Assembly: GCF_029892065.1 (NCBI RefSeq)
Contig: NZ_CP120374.1
Location: forward strand, 434,001-498,000
Origin: Sinorhizobium garamanticum
GTDB lineage: Bacteria > Pseudomonadota > Alphaproteobacteria > Rhizobiales > Rhizobiaceae
Reading direction: 5' to 3'
DNA length: 64,000 bases
In this document: piece after piece, positions 54,186 to 63,093 of the stretch
Numbering within the stretch: the first letter of the stretch is position 1
Layout: every line of letters begins with the position of its first letter
Translations under genes and position numbers: made by a program
The notes under the pieces: model-generated
Seen by the model: only the letters and a program-made list of their open reading frames with translations
The model's database searches: none
What the model was told of the DNA's origin: nothing

Positions 54186-56333
54186 TTACTCTGCAGCGGC
54201 GATGTCTTGGTGCTCGTCTGCGTGGGTGTCGGGGGACGCCTCTTCGGCATGCACGTCTTCGGTCGGGAATGCCGGAAGTTCAACCGTGGCGCCCTCGGAA
54301 GGATCGTCCTCGATGATGGCGTCAGTCGTGGTAATGGCGTCGCCGATCGGGATGTTATCGACAGCGAGCCGAAGCGGTTCGGGAAGCCATCCGCTACCCT
54401 TCAGTAGCCGCGCGGCTTCACGCGCCATATCCTGCTTCTTCAGGTGATCTATGAGCTCGCTCGACTGCTCGCCGTTCGCCTCGCGGACCGCCTCAAGGAT
54501 ATGCGCTTTAGTCACGCGTCCAAGATAATTGTCGACCGTTGGCTCCCAGCCTGCCTGCACCATGTCGAAGCCGATCGAATGAGCGAGCCGATCGGCATGG
54601 GCGATCGCCGCCGGCCGTCGGTTCCACGGCTGAACAACCGCATTGACGGACAGCGAGACACAATGGGCGAAGAGCACCTCGCGGCTGACGTCATCGAGCG
54701 CAATCAGGAAGTCCCAGAGCTCGTTCGGGTTTTTCGGAAGATCCTGCCCCCAGGCCTCGTGCCGCAGCTCGATCTCCTTCGCCCAGACCGTGTCGCCGAG
54801 CCCCTGGGTCTGGCCGAACTTCACGCTCTGCAGCGTCATTTCCAGGCACGAATCCGATCCGTAGACGTAGAAGGTCTTCAGGACGAAGACATGCAGAGCC
54901 GCGATAAAAGCAATGACCGGATTGTTCGCCAGCGCGTTCCTGAGCGCGACCGTGCGCATCGCCGTCAGGTCCTCGACAAGACGGTCGGAGAGCGGTCGGA
55001 GTTTACCGTCGTCGTCCCCCTCGTCGATGTGTGCCTTGTGAGCGGGCGCGCCGTTCACCGCGGCTTCGCCGACGAATGACGATCCAGACACGTCATCACC
55101 GGTTTCACCATCGGCATCCGACGCACCATCAACGACGCTTTCGACCTGCGGCTCATCCTCGGGCCGGACAAAACCGCGCTCGATCTTGAGCTCACCATCA
55201 GCACCGAGCGAGACGAGGGCGCCACCGCGGGCGACTTCAGCCGGATCGAAGACATAGGGCCGGTCCTTCAGCCGGTCGAGCTTGTTTCCGAGTTGCTCCA
55301 GTCGCTGTTCGGTCTCTGGGCAATACTCGGTCGCGTCGGCATATTCGGCATCGAGCTTTTCATATTCCGCCTTGATCTGATCAAAGCGAGCACGTGACTC
55401 TTCGGTGAATTCGGCCCGCTCGCCGTAGAAGCGGCGAAGAAGAGAGGTATATCCGTAGGGGAAATCGAAGGCAGCCTCGACCCATTTCCAACCTTCGGCG
55501 GCCTTGAGGGCCTCGGCGTCCGCGGTGAGCTTTTCGACCACGAGCTGTTCGAGCAGCGCCGGGTCCTGCAGCCATCCGCCATTGTCCTCATCGAATAGGT
55601 CGCGCATCACCACACCGCCGGCCGCCTCGTAGGCTTCGACGCCGACATAGACGGCGCGGCGGTCGGTCGCCCGGATCGCGGTCTCGGTGAGCAGCCTGCG
55701 GATATAGTAAGGCTCGCGTGAATGCTGCCGCGAAACCGTATCCCAGACCTGCTCCTGCCGGACATGGTCATCGGTGATCGAGAAAGCCATGACCTGTTCA
55801 AGCTTCATTTCGTCATTGGCGTAGAGCTCGAGCAACCGCGGCGAGACGGAAGCCAACCGCAGGCGCTGCCGGACAGCCGCGACGCTGACGAAGAACCGGG
55901 CGCCGATTTCATCCTCGTCCAGCCCCTGTTCGCGCAGGGTCTGGAAGGCGCGGAATTGGTCTAGCGGATGGAGTTGCAGGCGATGGACGTTCTCGGCAAG
56001 AGAGTCCTCGACCTCGAGCGTCTCGCCCCTGCTGATAATGCAGGGAACGGCGGCCGTCTTTGCCAGGCGATTCTGGCTGACCAGCCGCTCCAAGGCACGG
56101 TAGCGCCGGCCGCCGGCCGGAATATGGTAGAAACCGGTCTCCTTGCCGTCGGAATCGCGTTCAGGCCGCACATTGAGGCTCGAAAGCAGACCGCGGCGCG
56201 CAATGTCTTCGGCAAGATCCTCGATCGAAACGCCAGCCTTGGTCCTGCGGACGTTCTGCTGCGACAAGACGAGCTTGTTGAAGGGGATGTCGCGCGCGGC
56301 GCTGAGGATGATTTTCTGGTTGGCTTGGGCCAT
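54186..56333 (-). CDS. Large ParB/RepB-like plasmid protein
   Basis: A 715-residue protein with an N-terminal ParB nuclease-like domain: NKLVLSQQNVRRTKAGVSI, GLLSSLNVRPER, AGGRRYRALERLV and VEDSLAENVHRLQLHP, followed by an HTH region (DEIGARFFVSVAAVRQRLR). The long C-terminal part (about 330-715) has a charged coiled coil, an acidic linker and a conserved helical domain of unknown role. Such long ParB-like proteins are usual on plasmids and integrative elements of alphaproteobacteria, beside DUF932 proteins, and are not the chromosomal partition ParB. The ATG at 56333 has GGAGAA upstream. Confidence 0.85.
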   Translation of the reverse strand: MAQANQKIILSAARDIPFNKLVLSQQNVRRTKAGVSIEDLAEDIARRGLLSSLNVRPERDSDGKETGFYHIPAGGRRYRALERLVSQNRLAKTAAVPCIISRGETLEVEDSLAENVHRLQLHPLDQFRAFQTLREQGLDEDEIGARFFVSVAAVRQRLRLASVSPRLLELYANDEMKLEQVMAFSITDDHVRQEQVWDTVSRQHSREPYYIRRLLTETAIRATDRRAVYVGVEAYEAAGGVVMRDLFDEDNGGWLQDPALLEQLVVEKLTADAEALKAAEGWKWVEAAFDFPYGYTSLLRRFYGERAEFTEESRARFDQIKAEYEKLDAEYADATEYCPETEQRLEQLGNKLDRLKDRPYVFDPAEVARGGALVSLGADGELKIERGFVRPEDEPQVESVVDGASDADGETGDDVSGSSFVGEAAVNGAPAHKAHIDEGDDDGKLRPLSDRLVEDLTAMRTVALRNALANNPVIAFIAALHVFVLKTFYVYGSDSCLEMTLQSVKFGQTQGLGDTVWAKEIELRHEAWGQDLPKNPNELWDFLIALDDVSREVLFAHCVSLSVNAVVQPWNRRPAAIAHADRLAHSIGFDMVQAGWEPTVDNYLGRVTKAHILEAVREANGEQSSELIDHLKKQDMAREAARLLKGSGWLPEPLRLAVDNIPIGDAITTTDAIIEDDPSEGATVELPAFPTEDVHAEEASPDTHADEHQDIAAAE

Positions 56334-56759
56334 GTCCACTTCTCCATAACGGGCCGGCCGAAGACTCTCTCCGAACCTCTCAACCCGTCACGGTTCCACC
56401 CTCCCTCCCCTCCCTCTGCCGTCACGCCCTCCCGCCAGGCGGACGCTGAAGCGCTGCCGATTCCGCCGACAGATCGAGCCCGCGAATACGCATAGCTGCA
56501 CTCCTAGATCGACGGCGTGGTCATGCCAGTCGTCTGGAAGCGGAAATACGCAAGGGCCGCGCCTTCTATCCCCCGCTCGGCCATCAGGCGAAGGAATTCA
56601 ACGTGCCGCAGATAAAGACCATCTTCCGCCGCGGCATCACCTTGCTGCGCGCGGAGCCTTACGGACGGACCTCGCGGCCAGGCCTTCGCGCCTCGGCGGG
56701 ACGCGCCTTGTCGGGACTGTCGGTCGCCGCGAACGGAAGGGTGCTTCCAGCCTTTTGGA
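56334..56759. other. Upstream region of the ParB-like gene, no gene recognised
   Basis: About 425 bases that should hold the promoter of the ParB-like gene. Open frames here are short and without recognisable motifs. It merges into the LacI relic. Confidence 0.45.
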
Positions 56760-57420
56760 GCGGATCCGGCGGGGCCGGACAGGGGCCCGCTGAGGCGCGC
56801 TCGACGATCCGCGAGGCGACATTGATGCGCCGTGCCGGCATGCCGGGCAGGCGCGGCTGCTCGATCCTTTCGAGCAGCAACCTGAGACCCACAGCGCCGC
56901 ATTCGGCGCCTACCATGCGCACGGTGGTCAGCGGCGGTGAAATCTGCGTCGCCGGGGAGAAGTCCCGAAGCCGACTACCGAGACATCTTCAGGGATACGG
57001 TAGCCATGGCCGAGAAGCTCGTTGACGACAGTCACGGCAAGGCCGTCATGAGCACAGAAATAGTCGGTTGGATGAATGCCTTTTTCCTTAAGATTGCGAA
57101 ACGCCCCACGAAAGCCCGTCTGCTCCTCGAACTGCCGGACATGCAGCTCGACGTTTTCGTAGCGCTCGGCAATCTCGCGGGCGCCGTAGAAACGCTCCCG
57201 GCGACCGCGATAACTGGGCGTGCCGTAGACAAAGGCGATGGAGCGGCTGCGGCGATGGCGTCCCGGTCATGCGGGCCGATGAGCAAGAGCCGGCACTGGA
57301 GCGGGCGAGATCAGCGAGTTGCACGTCGTTACGGCTCGATCTGACGAAGGCCAGACAGTTGCTCAATGACGGCCTGATCGACCTGCCAGCCTTCGGCGAA
57401 CCGTTCATCGCCAATCCTGA
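56760..57420 (-). pseudogene. Broken LacI-family regulator with several frameshifts
   Basis: The minus strand reads, in one frame, RSIAFVYGTPSYRGRRERF (about 57245-57185), AHDGLAVTVVNELLGHGYR and PEDVSVVGFG (to about 56960), then in another frame RMVGAECGAVGLRLLLERI and INVASRIVERA (56925-56790). This is the sensor domain of a LacI regulator with a frameshift near 56945-56960 and another near 57250-57290. The N-terminal HTH is absent. Flanking fragments up to about 57490 are not recognised. Confidence 0.75.
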
Positions 57421-57568
57421 CCTCGTGGAGCGCTTCCGCCGTGATTGGCCGCTTGCCCAAGCCGATCGTGATTACCTTCTGTGGTAGTGATGCCCGTGGA
57501 TACACGGATTACCAGATATATCAGGACGACGTGCTCACTGCCTGATTCAGCGGGAAATAGCAGCGGTG

Positions 57569-57597
57569 TGTTCAAGCACCGCCGCTACACCGTACGG
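57569..57597 (-). terminator. Hairpin after the class II aldolase gene
   Basis: GCGGTG and CACCGC arms with flanking TAGC/GCTA, just beyond the aldolase stop on the minus strand. Weak T content after it. Confidence 0.45.
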
Positions 57598-57602
57598 CAC
57601 AA

Positions 57603-58394
57603 TCAAAGTTTGTAGTCCGGGGATTTGACGTCGAGCCTGCGCTTGAGGCTTTCCAGATGCAGGCGCGCGCTTTCCGGATCGCCCTCCCGCATCTGTTTGG
57701 CGGTCGCAGCCGCGATTTCGGGATGGACGGGCAATAGAGGCCGCCCCGTGCTCATCGCCTTCAACTGCACCTCCGCCGCCCGCTCGAGATAATAAAGATC
57801 GTCCCAGGCTTCCGCGATGTTCGGTGCGCAGACCATGACGCCGTGGTTTTTCATAAAGAGAATATCCTTGTCGCCGAGAACGCTCGCCAAACGATCCCCT
57901 TCCCGTTCATCGAGCGCAAGACCGTTATAGTCTTCGTCAACCACCGTGCGACCGTAAAACTTCAGCGCGGTCTGCCCGGCCCAGACCAGCGGCTCGCCCT
58001 CGATCATGCTGAGCGCTGTCGCGTTCGGCATGTGGGTATGGAATGCCGCGCCAATACGCGGCGCCATCCTGTGCAGCCGGGCATGAATAAAGAAAGCCGT
58101 CGCCTCCGGTTCGCCATCGCCGGAAACGACATTGCCATCGAAATCGCAGATCAGCAGGCTGGACGCTGTCGTCTCCTCGAAAGCCCAGCCGAGCCGGTTG
58201 ACGAGGAAGAGATCGTGATGTCCCGGCACGAGCGCCGAGAAGTGATTGCAGATCCCCTCTTCCAGACCATACCGGGCCGCCGCCCGCAGACAAGCAGCTA
58301 AGTCCACACGCGCCTGCCAGATCTCTTGCCTGTCGAAGTCGATATTTCGCAGGGTTGCCGGTGCTGTCTGCGGGCGTTTAAGCTCATGGGCCAT
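57603..58394 (-). CDS. Class II aldolase/adducin-family protein
   Basis: A 263-residue member of the fuculose-1-phosphate aldolase fold. Metal-binding His residues lie in FHTHMPNATALS (His-x-His) and near MKNHGVMVCA; EGICNHFSALVPG at the start is a family landmark. Members cleave or epimerise sugar phosphates or decarboxylate small acids; this longer bacterial group has no fixed substrate. The HAD dehalogenase gene is 20 bases upstream on the same strand, so the two probably work in one short pathway under the divergent LysR regulator. Confidence 0.85.
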   Translation of the reverse strand: MAHELKRPQTAPATLRNIDFDRQEIWQARVDLAACLRAAARYGLEEGICNHFSALVPGHHDLFLVNRLGWAFEETTASSLLICDFDGNVVSGDGEPEATAFFIHARLHRMAPRIGAAFHTHMPNATALSMIEGEPLVWAGQTALKFYGRTVVDEDYNGLALDEREGDRLASVLGDKDILFMKNHGVMVCAPNIAEAWDDLYYLERAAEVQLKAMSTGRPLLPVHPEIAAATAKQMREGDPESARLHLESLKRRLDVKSPDYKL

Positions 58395-58413
58395 GCTAAG
58401 ATCTCCTCAAGAA

Positions 58414-59118
58414 CTATTCCGTCCATCCTGCCACCGAAAGCAAGCCGAGAACCTCGCTGAGCCGGGCGACCGTTTCATTCGGCGCGTAGTCGGCAAGCGG
58501 CTTCCGGCCGCTCCCGCGGTCAACCCATATCGTCCGGAAACTAAGCTCTCTTGCCGCCGCAAGATCGAGATGCGGACTGGCGCAAATATGAACCAGTTGC
58601 TCCTTTTCCACGCCGAGTTCTCTCCAGGCATGCTGGAATATCTGTTTCGCCGGCTTGTAGGCCCTCGCCTGCTCCGCCGTAATGACGCGATCGATCGCAC
58701 CGCCGAGTTGCGCGATATTCCCCGCAATGATCGCATCATCCGTATTCGAGATGATGGCAAGTTTGAATCCTGCCGCCTTCAGCCCGGCAAGCGTGGCGAC
58801 CACTTCCGGAAACGGCGGCATGCGACCGATGGACAAGGTGAGAGTATCGGAGTCACCGGCCGAGAACTCCAGAGCGAATTCATCCATGGCAAGCGCAAGC
58901 GCCGTGGCGCTTACATCCCTGAACGAACGATGCGGCCGCTCCGCTTCGAGCCGATGTTCGTACCGATCATAAACGGCGAGGAACGCATCGCGGTCGATGG
59001 AGCGGCCTTTTCCGGCAAGGATCTTGTCCATTGCCGCCAGCAATCCCTCATCCCACTGGATAAGGGTGCCGTAGCAATCGAAGGTCAGCCATTCTGGCCG
59101 CGGTCCTGAAAGCGTCAT
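58414..59118 (-). CDS. Haloacid dehalogenase type II-like hydrolase
   Basis: A 234-residue HAD-superfamily hydrolase: motif I FDCYGTLIQWD (nucleophile Asp), motif II SNTDD, motif III Lys in YKPAKQIF and a C-terminal acidic region, with HICASPHLD typical of 2-haloacid dehalogenases. The ATG at 59118 is preceded by AGGAGA; a longer frame upstream reaches into the LysR promoter region. True haloacid substrate or a phosphorylated sugar are both possible, the latter suggested by the aldolase-like neighbour. Confidence 0.85.
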   Translation of the reverse strand: MTLSGPRPEWLTFDCYGTLIQWDEGLLAAMDKILAGKGRSIDRDAFLAVYDRYEHRLEAERPHRSFRDVSATALALAMDEFALEFSAGDSDTLTLSIGRMPPFPEVVATLAGLKAAGFKLAIISNTDDAIIAGNIAQLGGAIDRVITAEQARAYKPAKQIFQHAWRELGVEKEQLVHICASPHLDLAAARELSFRTIWVDRGSGRKPLADYAPNETVARLSEVLGLLSVAGWTE

Positions 59119-59207
59119 GTCGATCTCCTGATTGTCGGCGAGAGGATTGACATCCGCCGTCCTCATTTGGAAATTAAATGTCGCCATAACTTTTATTGGA
59201 GAATCGA

Positions 59208-60092
59208 ATGAGCTTCGGTTTCGATCTCGATCTGCTGCGCAGCTTTACCGCGGTTGTAGAGGCGGGCGGGTTCACGCGTGCGGCGGAACGCGTTCACCTC
59301 ACACAGTCGACGATCAGTCAGCAGATCAAGAAGCTCGAGACAAATCTTGGCCGTACCCTTCTCATCCGTGACCGCGCGACGGGGGGAATACGGACGACCG
59401 AGGAAGGCGAACTTTTGATGAGCTACGCCCGGCGGATATTGTCGGTTTCCTCCGAAGCGAGCGAGGCTCTCGGCCGATCCGTGCCTCTGCCGAAGACCGT
59501 GCGGCTCGGCGTTCCGGAGGATTTCGCCGGGCGGCGCATGATCGATCTGCTCTCCGGCTTTGCGCAAATTTCACCGCGCACAAGGCTCGACACGGTCAGT
59601 GGATGGAGCTTTGAACTGCGCCGACTTCTGCAAGCGGGGGAGATCGACCTCGCCCTCATCAAGCGCGAGCCGGGCGACGGGACATGCATTGCCAAATGGG
59701 AGGAGCAGCTGGTTTGGGTTGGTGACCAGCCACTTGCGACCAGCAGCAATCCGGTTCCTCTTGCAGTGTTTCCCGCCGGATGTATTTATCGCGAACGGGC
59801 GATACGCGCGATCGAAAGCAGTGGATGTCGTTGGCGTATCGCCTATTCCAGCCAGGGTCTGATGGGTGTCCAGGCAGCGGTTGCGTCGGGGCTCGGCATC
59901 AGCCTGCTGCCGGCCGATGCGATTCTACCCGAGCATCATCTGTTGAACGGCGCCGACGGCTTTACCCCGCAGCCTCCGTCGGAACTCGCGCTCATCGCTA
60001 TCACGAAGAAGCTGGAACCGGCGGTGCGCGAGCTTGCGGACTTCCTGGTGGTCAATCTGACGTCACTGCGGCGAACGCCGGCAGCCGCATGA
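59208..60092 (+). CDS. LysR-family transcriptional regulator
   Basis: A 294-residue regulator with HTH LLRSFTAVVEAGGFTRAAE and LTQSTISQQIKKLETNLG. The ATG at 59208, after TTGGAGA, is used rather than a TTG four codons upstream. It diverges from the dehalogenase/aldolase pair, 89 bases away, and probably controls it. Confidence 0.9.
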   Translation: MSFGFDLDLLRSFTAVVEAGGFTRAAERVHLTQSTISQQIKKLETNLGRTLLIRDRATGGIRTTEEGELLMSYARRILSVSSEASEALGRSVPLPKTVRLGVPEDFAGRRMIDLLSGFAQISPRTRLDTVSGWSFELRRLLQAGEIDLALIKREPGDGTCIAKWEEQLVWVGDQPLATSSNPVPLAVFPAGCIYRERAIRAIESSGCRWRIAYSSQGLMGVQAAVASGLGISLLPADAILPEHHLLNGADGFTPQPPSELALIAITKKLEPAVRELADFLVVNLTSLRRTPAAA

Positions 60093-60215
60093 ACCAACCA
60101 ACCTTCGTTCTTCCCGGATTTTAGCACGCGATGCGATCACGGCTCCTATCCCGAGCCTACGCCGTTGGATGCTCGACCATTCGAACGGATTCGACCCTCC
60201 TCCACGACGCAGCAG

Positions 60216-60545
60216 TCAGTGATTATCCGGCTCCTGCATCCATTGCGGGATGTCCCGCCTGGCATGAAGCACGCGCCACACGTCGACATGACCTGGCTGG
60301 TGGTGATGGAAAACGAGATAGGGATGTCGCTTCAGAGAGACGCTCTGCAAGTCAGGTAATCCCAATTCGTATGCATACTGCAACGATCCGGGCTCCGGAT
60401 GGCTCGCGATCAAATCGTACGCCGCCTGAAGAGCGTCGATAAAACGGAAAGCGACCTCGGTTCCAGCTTCGCGTGCATAATAATCGATGGCCGCCTCGAC
60501 ATCGCTGCGAGCGAGCTCCCGTGGAATAATCCTCTTGTTATTCAC
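60216..60545 (-). CDS. parE: ParE/RelE-type toxin
   Basis: A 109-residue toxin of the ParE/RelE superfamily: ARSDVEAAIDYYAREAG, FIDALQAAYDLIASHPEPG and a basic C-terminal strand pair (SVSLKRHPYLVFHHHQPG, VDVWRVLHARRDI). ParE toxins poison DNA gyrase. The start overlaps the antitoxin stop by 4 bases, the normal order with antitoxin first. Confidence 0.88.
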   Translation of the reverse strand: MNNKRIIPRELARSDVEAAIDYYAREAGTEVAFRFIDALQAAYDLIASHPEPGSLQYAYELGLPDLQSVSLKRHPYLVFHHHQPGHVDVWRVLHARRDIPQWMQEPDNH

Positions 60546-60781
60546 TTGCTGTGCCGACCACGAACTCGATCGCGCAGGCTAGTGAAATAATCAGGGTCAA
60601 CCGGGTCGGTCGGTGCGGACGCGGCTCCGTCGAACAACAGCCTGCGTAGAGCGAGACGATCCTGATCTCGACGTATCAATTCCCGGATATATTCGCTACT
60701 TGTCCCATAGCCCCGTCCGGCGACTTGCTCATCGACGAAGCTCTTAAGATGGTCCGGGAGGGAAATGTTCATTGTGCTCAT
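60542..60781 (-). CDS. parD: ParD-type antitoxin
   Basis: A 79-residue ribbon-helix-helix antitoxin: MNISLPDHLKSFVDEQVAG then YGTSSEYIRELIRRDQ, the ParD/CopG pattern, and a C-terminal toxin-binding tail. The ATG at 60781 is used; one at 60772 (directly before NISLPD) is equally possible, and longer forms upstream look non-coding. It represses its own promoter in known systems. Confidence 0.88.
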   Translation of the reverse strand: MSTMNISLPDHLKSFVDEQVAGRGYGTSSEYIRELIRRDQDRLALRRLLFDGAASAPTDPVDPDYFTSLRDRVRGRHSK

Positions 60782-60841
60782 GCGAAAGATCATGGCGGCT
60801 TTGGCAAAAATTGGCAAGAACGACGACCGCTTTCCCTTCAA

Positions 60842-61180
60842 CGACGAACCCGACGCGGCGTTGATACATTATGCGATGTTTTGAGCACAGGACGGGAACA
60901 TCCACCGATACGCTGCGCCAAAGGCTCCTAACGGCGCGGCTGCTCCCGACCCCAAAGCGGACCTGACGCGTCGGCGCAGTCCGTCGGGCGAGTCGCACCA
61001 CAATTGCGACAGAAAGCTGGAGGGCTTCTTGCAAATGAAATGTTGCCAGGACATCAAAGAACAAAGGCCCGGAAAATTGGTAACAAACATACCCCTACTC
61101 TCAAGCAGCCTTCCTTCCGGCCGAAATACCTGCAAGTTACGCACGTCGATTTCAAACTGCATGAGCCACGGAGAAGATTA
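60842..61180. other. Intergenic region before the MucR-like gene
   Basis: About 340 bases between divergent parDE and the MucR-like gene, containing their promoters. No gene or repeat recognised. The MucR-like frame stays open upstream to 61004 but without family character. Confidence 0.5.
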
Positions 61181-61654
61181 TTGACGGAATCGCGTTCGGA
61201 AATAAGGGAACCGAGACTCGAGCTCACCAGCCGCATCGTGTCAGCCTATTTGAGCCGCAACGTCGTTCCCGCAGGTGACCTGCGGCATCTTATCCGGCAA
61301 ACCTACGATTCGCTGGAAGGGACTTCCCAGCCGGTCAAAGCCGGGGCCGCCCTCGAAGAGCAACGGCCCGCCGTCCCGATCAAGAAATCCGTGACAGAGG
61401 ACTTCATCATCTGCCTGGAGGACGGCGGGAAATTCAAATCCCTGCGGCGTCACCTGATGGCAAAGTACGGAATCACGCCATCGCAATATCGAGAGAAATG
61501 GAAGCTTCCAGCCGACTACCCGATGACAGCTCCGAATTATGCCCGACAGCGCTCCGAACTTGCACGCGCGACCGGCCTGGGAAAGAAACAGCCATCAGCG
61601 CCCGCAGAAGTCTCGCCTCCTATTCGCAAAAAGATAGGCCTGAAGTTCCGTTAA
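61181..61654 (+). CDS. MucR/Ros-family regulator, divergent
   Basis: A 157-residue regulator of the MucR/Ros family: an N-terminal helical part (LELTSRIVSAYLSRN), then ICLEDGGKFKSLRRHL and YGITPSQYREKWKLPADYP, MTAPNYARQRSELA. The finger has Cys and His but a Tyr in place of the last His of Ros, as in several MucR proteins. The start is a TTG at 61181 with GGAGAAG upstream. MucR proteins control exopolysaccharide and motility genes. This copy is more divergent than the chromosomal one usually is and lies next to plasmid-type genes, so it may be an accessory paralogue. Confidence 0.85.
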   Translation: MTESRSEIREPRLELTSRIVSAYLSRNVVPAGDLRHLIRQTYDSLEGTSQPVKAGAALEEQRPAVPIKKSVTEDFIICLEDGGKFKSLRRHLMAKYGITPSQYREKWKLPADYPMTAPNYARQRSELARATGLGKKQPSAPAEVSPPIRKKIGLKFR

Positions 61655-61820
61655 CGCCGCGGCCCGGGCCACCACAAGTGAGCATGTTGCCAAGACGACA
61701 GAGCCAAAAATCGACTGGCAAGACATGGGGGGTCACGATGGGGCCCGGCATGTACCTGCCCGAATGCCGGCCTAGTAGAAAGTGCCACCGGTCAAGGAAT
61801 GAGCGTGCAGGATCACCTCG

Positions 61821-62081
61821 ATGACTCTAACGACCGATTTCATTGCAGAGCTGATCAGGGCGGCAAACGAGGTCGATCGACTGACGCCACGAGATAAGCC
61901 GGCTCTTTGATCGCTCGATAGACGCTATCTGCGACATGCGCGAACAGACTGGCATGGCAGGTATCGATGATGCACGGACGTTCTCATCGATCTGCGGATA
62001 TCATCGGAGCGCACTCGCGACCTCTCCGCCGATGACGCCAGGAATGCTCTCGTCGATGCGGCCGACGTTATCAGGACATAA
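61821..62081 (+). pseudogene. Frameshifted small conserved-looking protein
   Basis: Starting at the ATG at 61821 the frame gives MTLTTDFIAELIRAANEVD then RLTP; shifting once near 61895 gives RLFDRSIDAICDMREQTG and MAGIDDARTF, and shifting again near 61985 gives LIDLRISSERTRDLSADD and ALVDAADVIRT to a stop at 62081. The three pieces join into one helical protein of about 86 residues. I infer two one-base changes in a formerly intact gene of unknown function. Confidence 0.5.
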
Positions 62082-62140
62082 AGATCGTCTTGGACCGGAC
62101 CGAGTGAGCCGGCCGCACCGCTGGGCCGCCGGACGGCGGA

Positions 62141-62167
62141 AACCGGGACGGTCTGACCGTCCCGGTT
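62141..62167 (-). terminator. Hairpin after the plasmid-associated conserved gene
   Basis: AACCGGGACGG / CCGTCCCGGTT, a perfect 11-bp stem with a 5-base loop, 9 bases beyond the stop on the minus strand. No T-run. Confidence 0.6.
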
Positions 62168-62175
62168 CCGGGTGC

Positions 62176-62541
62176 TTACCACCAGGATGTGTAGAAGACA
62201 GCAAGGCCGGCCGCGAGCGCGTCGCGGGCCTTGGCGACAAAGGCGAGATCATCGCCGACTTCGCTGCCGTCGGACACACCGAAGAAGAAGCCGTCGGTCG
62301 GCGGCAGGGTGCGATCACGGACCGCTGTTTCCAGGCAGTCGAGATCGTCGGCGGTTAGCTGAAGATTGACGCAATTGAAATTCGCGTCGTTGCCGCCCTT
62401 CTCGCGGTAGAGCCGTTCCATCCAGCCGTGAAGATCCGGATGCTTGCGCCAGTAGTGGAGCGCCGCGGCCTCTTCGACTTCAAAGTCGACCGGCACGGCG
62501 GGTGGTTTGCGAAGAGTGCAGGCATACATGTCGAGTCCCAC
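62176..62541 (-). CDS. Conserved plasmid-associated protein (often misnamed phosphoglycerate kinase)
   Basis: A 121-residue protein starting at a GTG at 62541 with AAAGGAGA upstream: GLDMYACTLRKPPAVPVDF, LHYWRKHPDLHGWMERLY, CVNLQLTADDLDCLE, LPPTDGFFFGVSDGSE and the ending VFYTSWW. I know this family from plasmids and genomic islands of alphaproteobacteria, where databases often mislabel it phosphoglycerate kinase; it has no kinase motifs. Real function unknown. It fits with the ParB-like and DUF932 genes as accessory-element cargo. Confidence 0.75.
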   Translation of the reverse strand: MGLDMYACTLRKPPAVPVDFEVEEAAALHYWRKHPDLHGWMERLYREKGGNDANFNCVNLQLTADDLDCLETAVRDRTLPPTDGFFFGVSDGSEVGDDLAFVAKARDALAAGLAVFYTSWW

Positions 62542-63093
62542 GATTTTCTCCTTTCGTTGCTCGTCCCGAAAGACGCGGCGTGAAAGGCCGGGCGGCACTA
62601 GCCGCCGCCGTCATGGCCAACACGGGCCTTCGCCGGGGCGTCCCGCCCCCGATGGCTGGCGCGGGCAGGGCATTGACGGCAAGGCGCCGTCCGGCAGAAA
62701 CGCGAAAACCCGGAGGGACGACAACGCGAAGGAGCGTGGGACCGGCCTCGTCCTGCACCTGAAGAGTGCCATTCTGCTAAGGGGGTGCGAAGGAGGATGA
62801 GCCTCGCAACGGTCCAGAGCAACGATTCTCCGGGCGTCTGGCGGCTGAAAAACGAACGCGCGATTGACTTGCGGTGTCGGATGTCTTCGCAAGCTGCGAC
62901 GCTCGTTGGCGAGCAACCTTCCCTGGTCGGGCGCCTCCCACGACCCGGTGTTCCAATGGATACATTATGCGAGAACAGCTCACCGGAGAGCCGCATTGGC
63001 GGCGGCGCCACGTCGATCTTCTTACGACGGGCAGCAGCTGCGAGCACACTAGATCTCGGTTGCATCGCGGCACATGGGCATTTCCTATGAGCG
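62542..63093. other. Intergenic stretch, no gene recognised
   Basis: About 550 bases with several open frames on both strands but none with a family resemblance, consistent coding character or convincing start site. Confidence 0.5.

Noticed and set aside
57290..57490. Fragment reading ITIGLGKRPITAEALHEV as a lyase N-terminus
   Set aside because: Resemblance to aromatic amino acid lyases is too weak and too short to support a call.
62176..62541. Phosphoglycerate kinase label for the conserved protein
   Set aside because: It is 121 residues and has none of the kinase motifs; the name is a known database error for this family.
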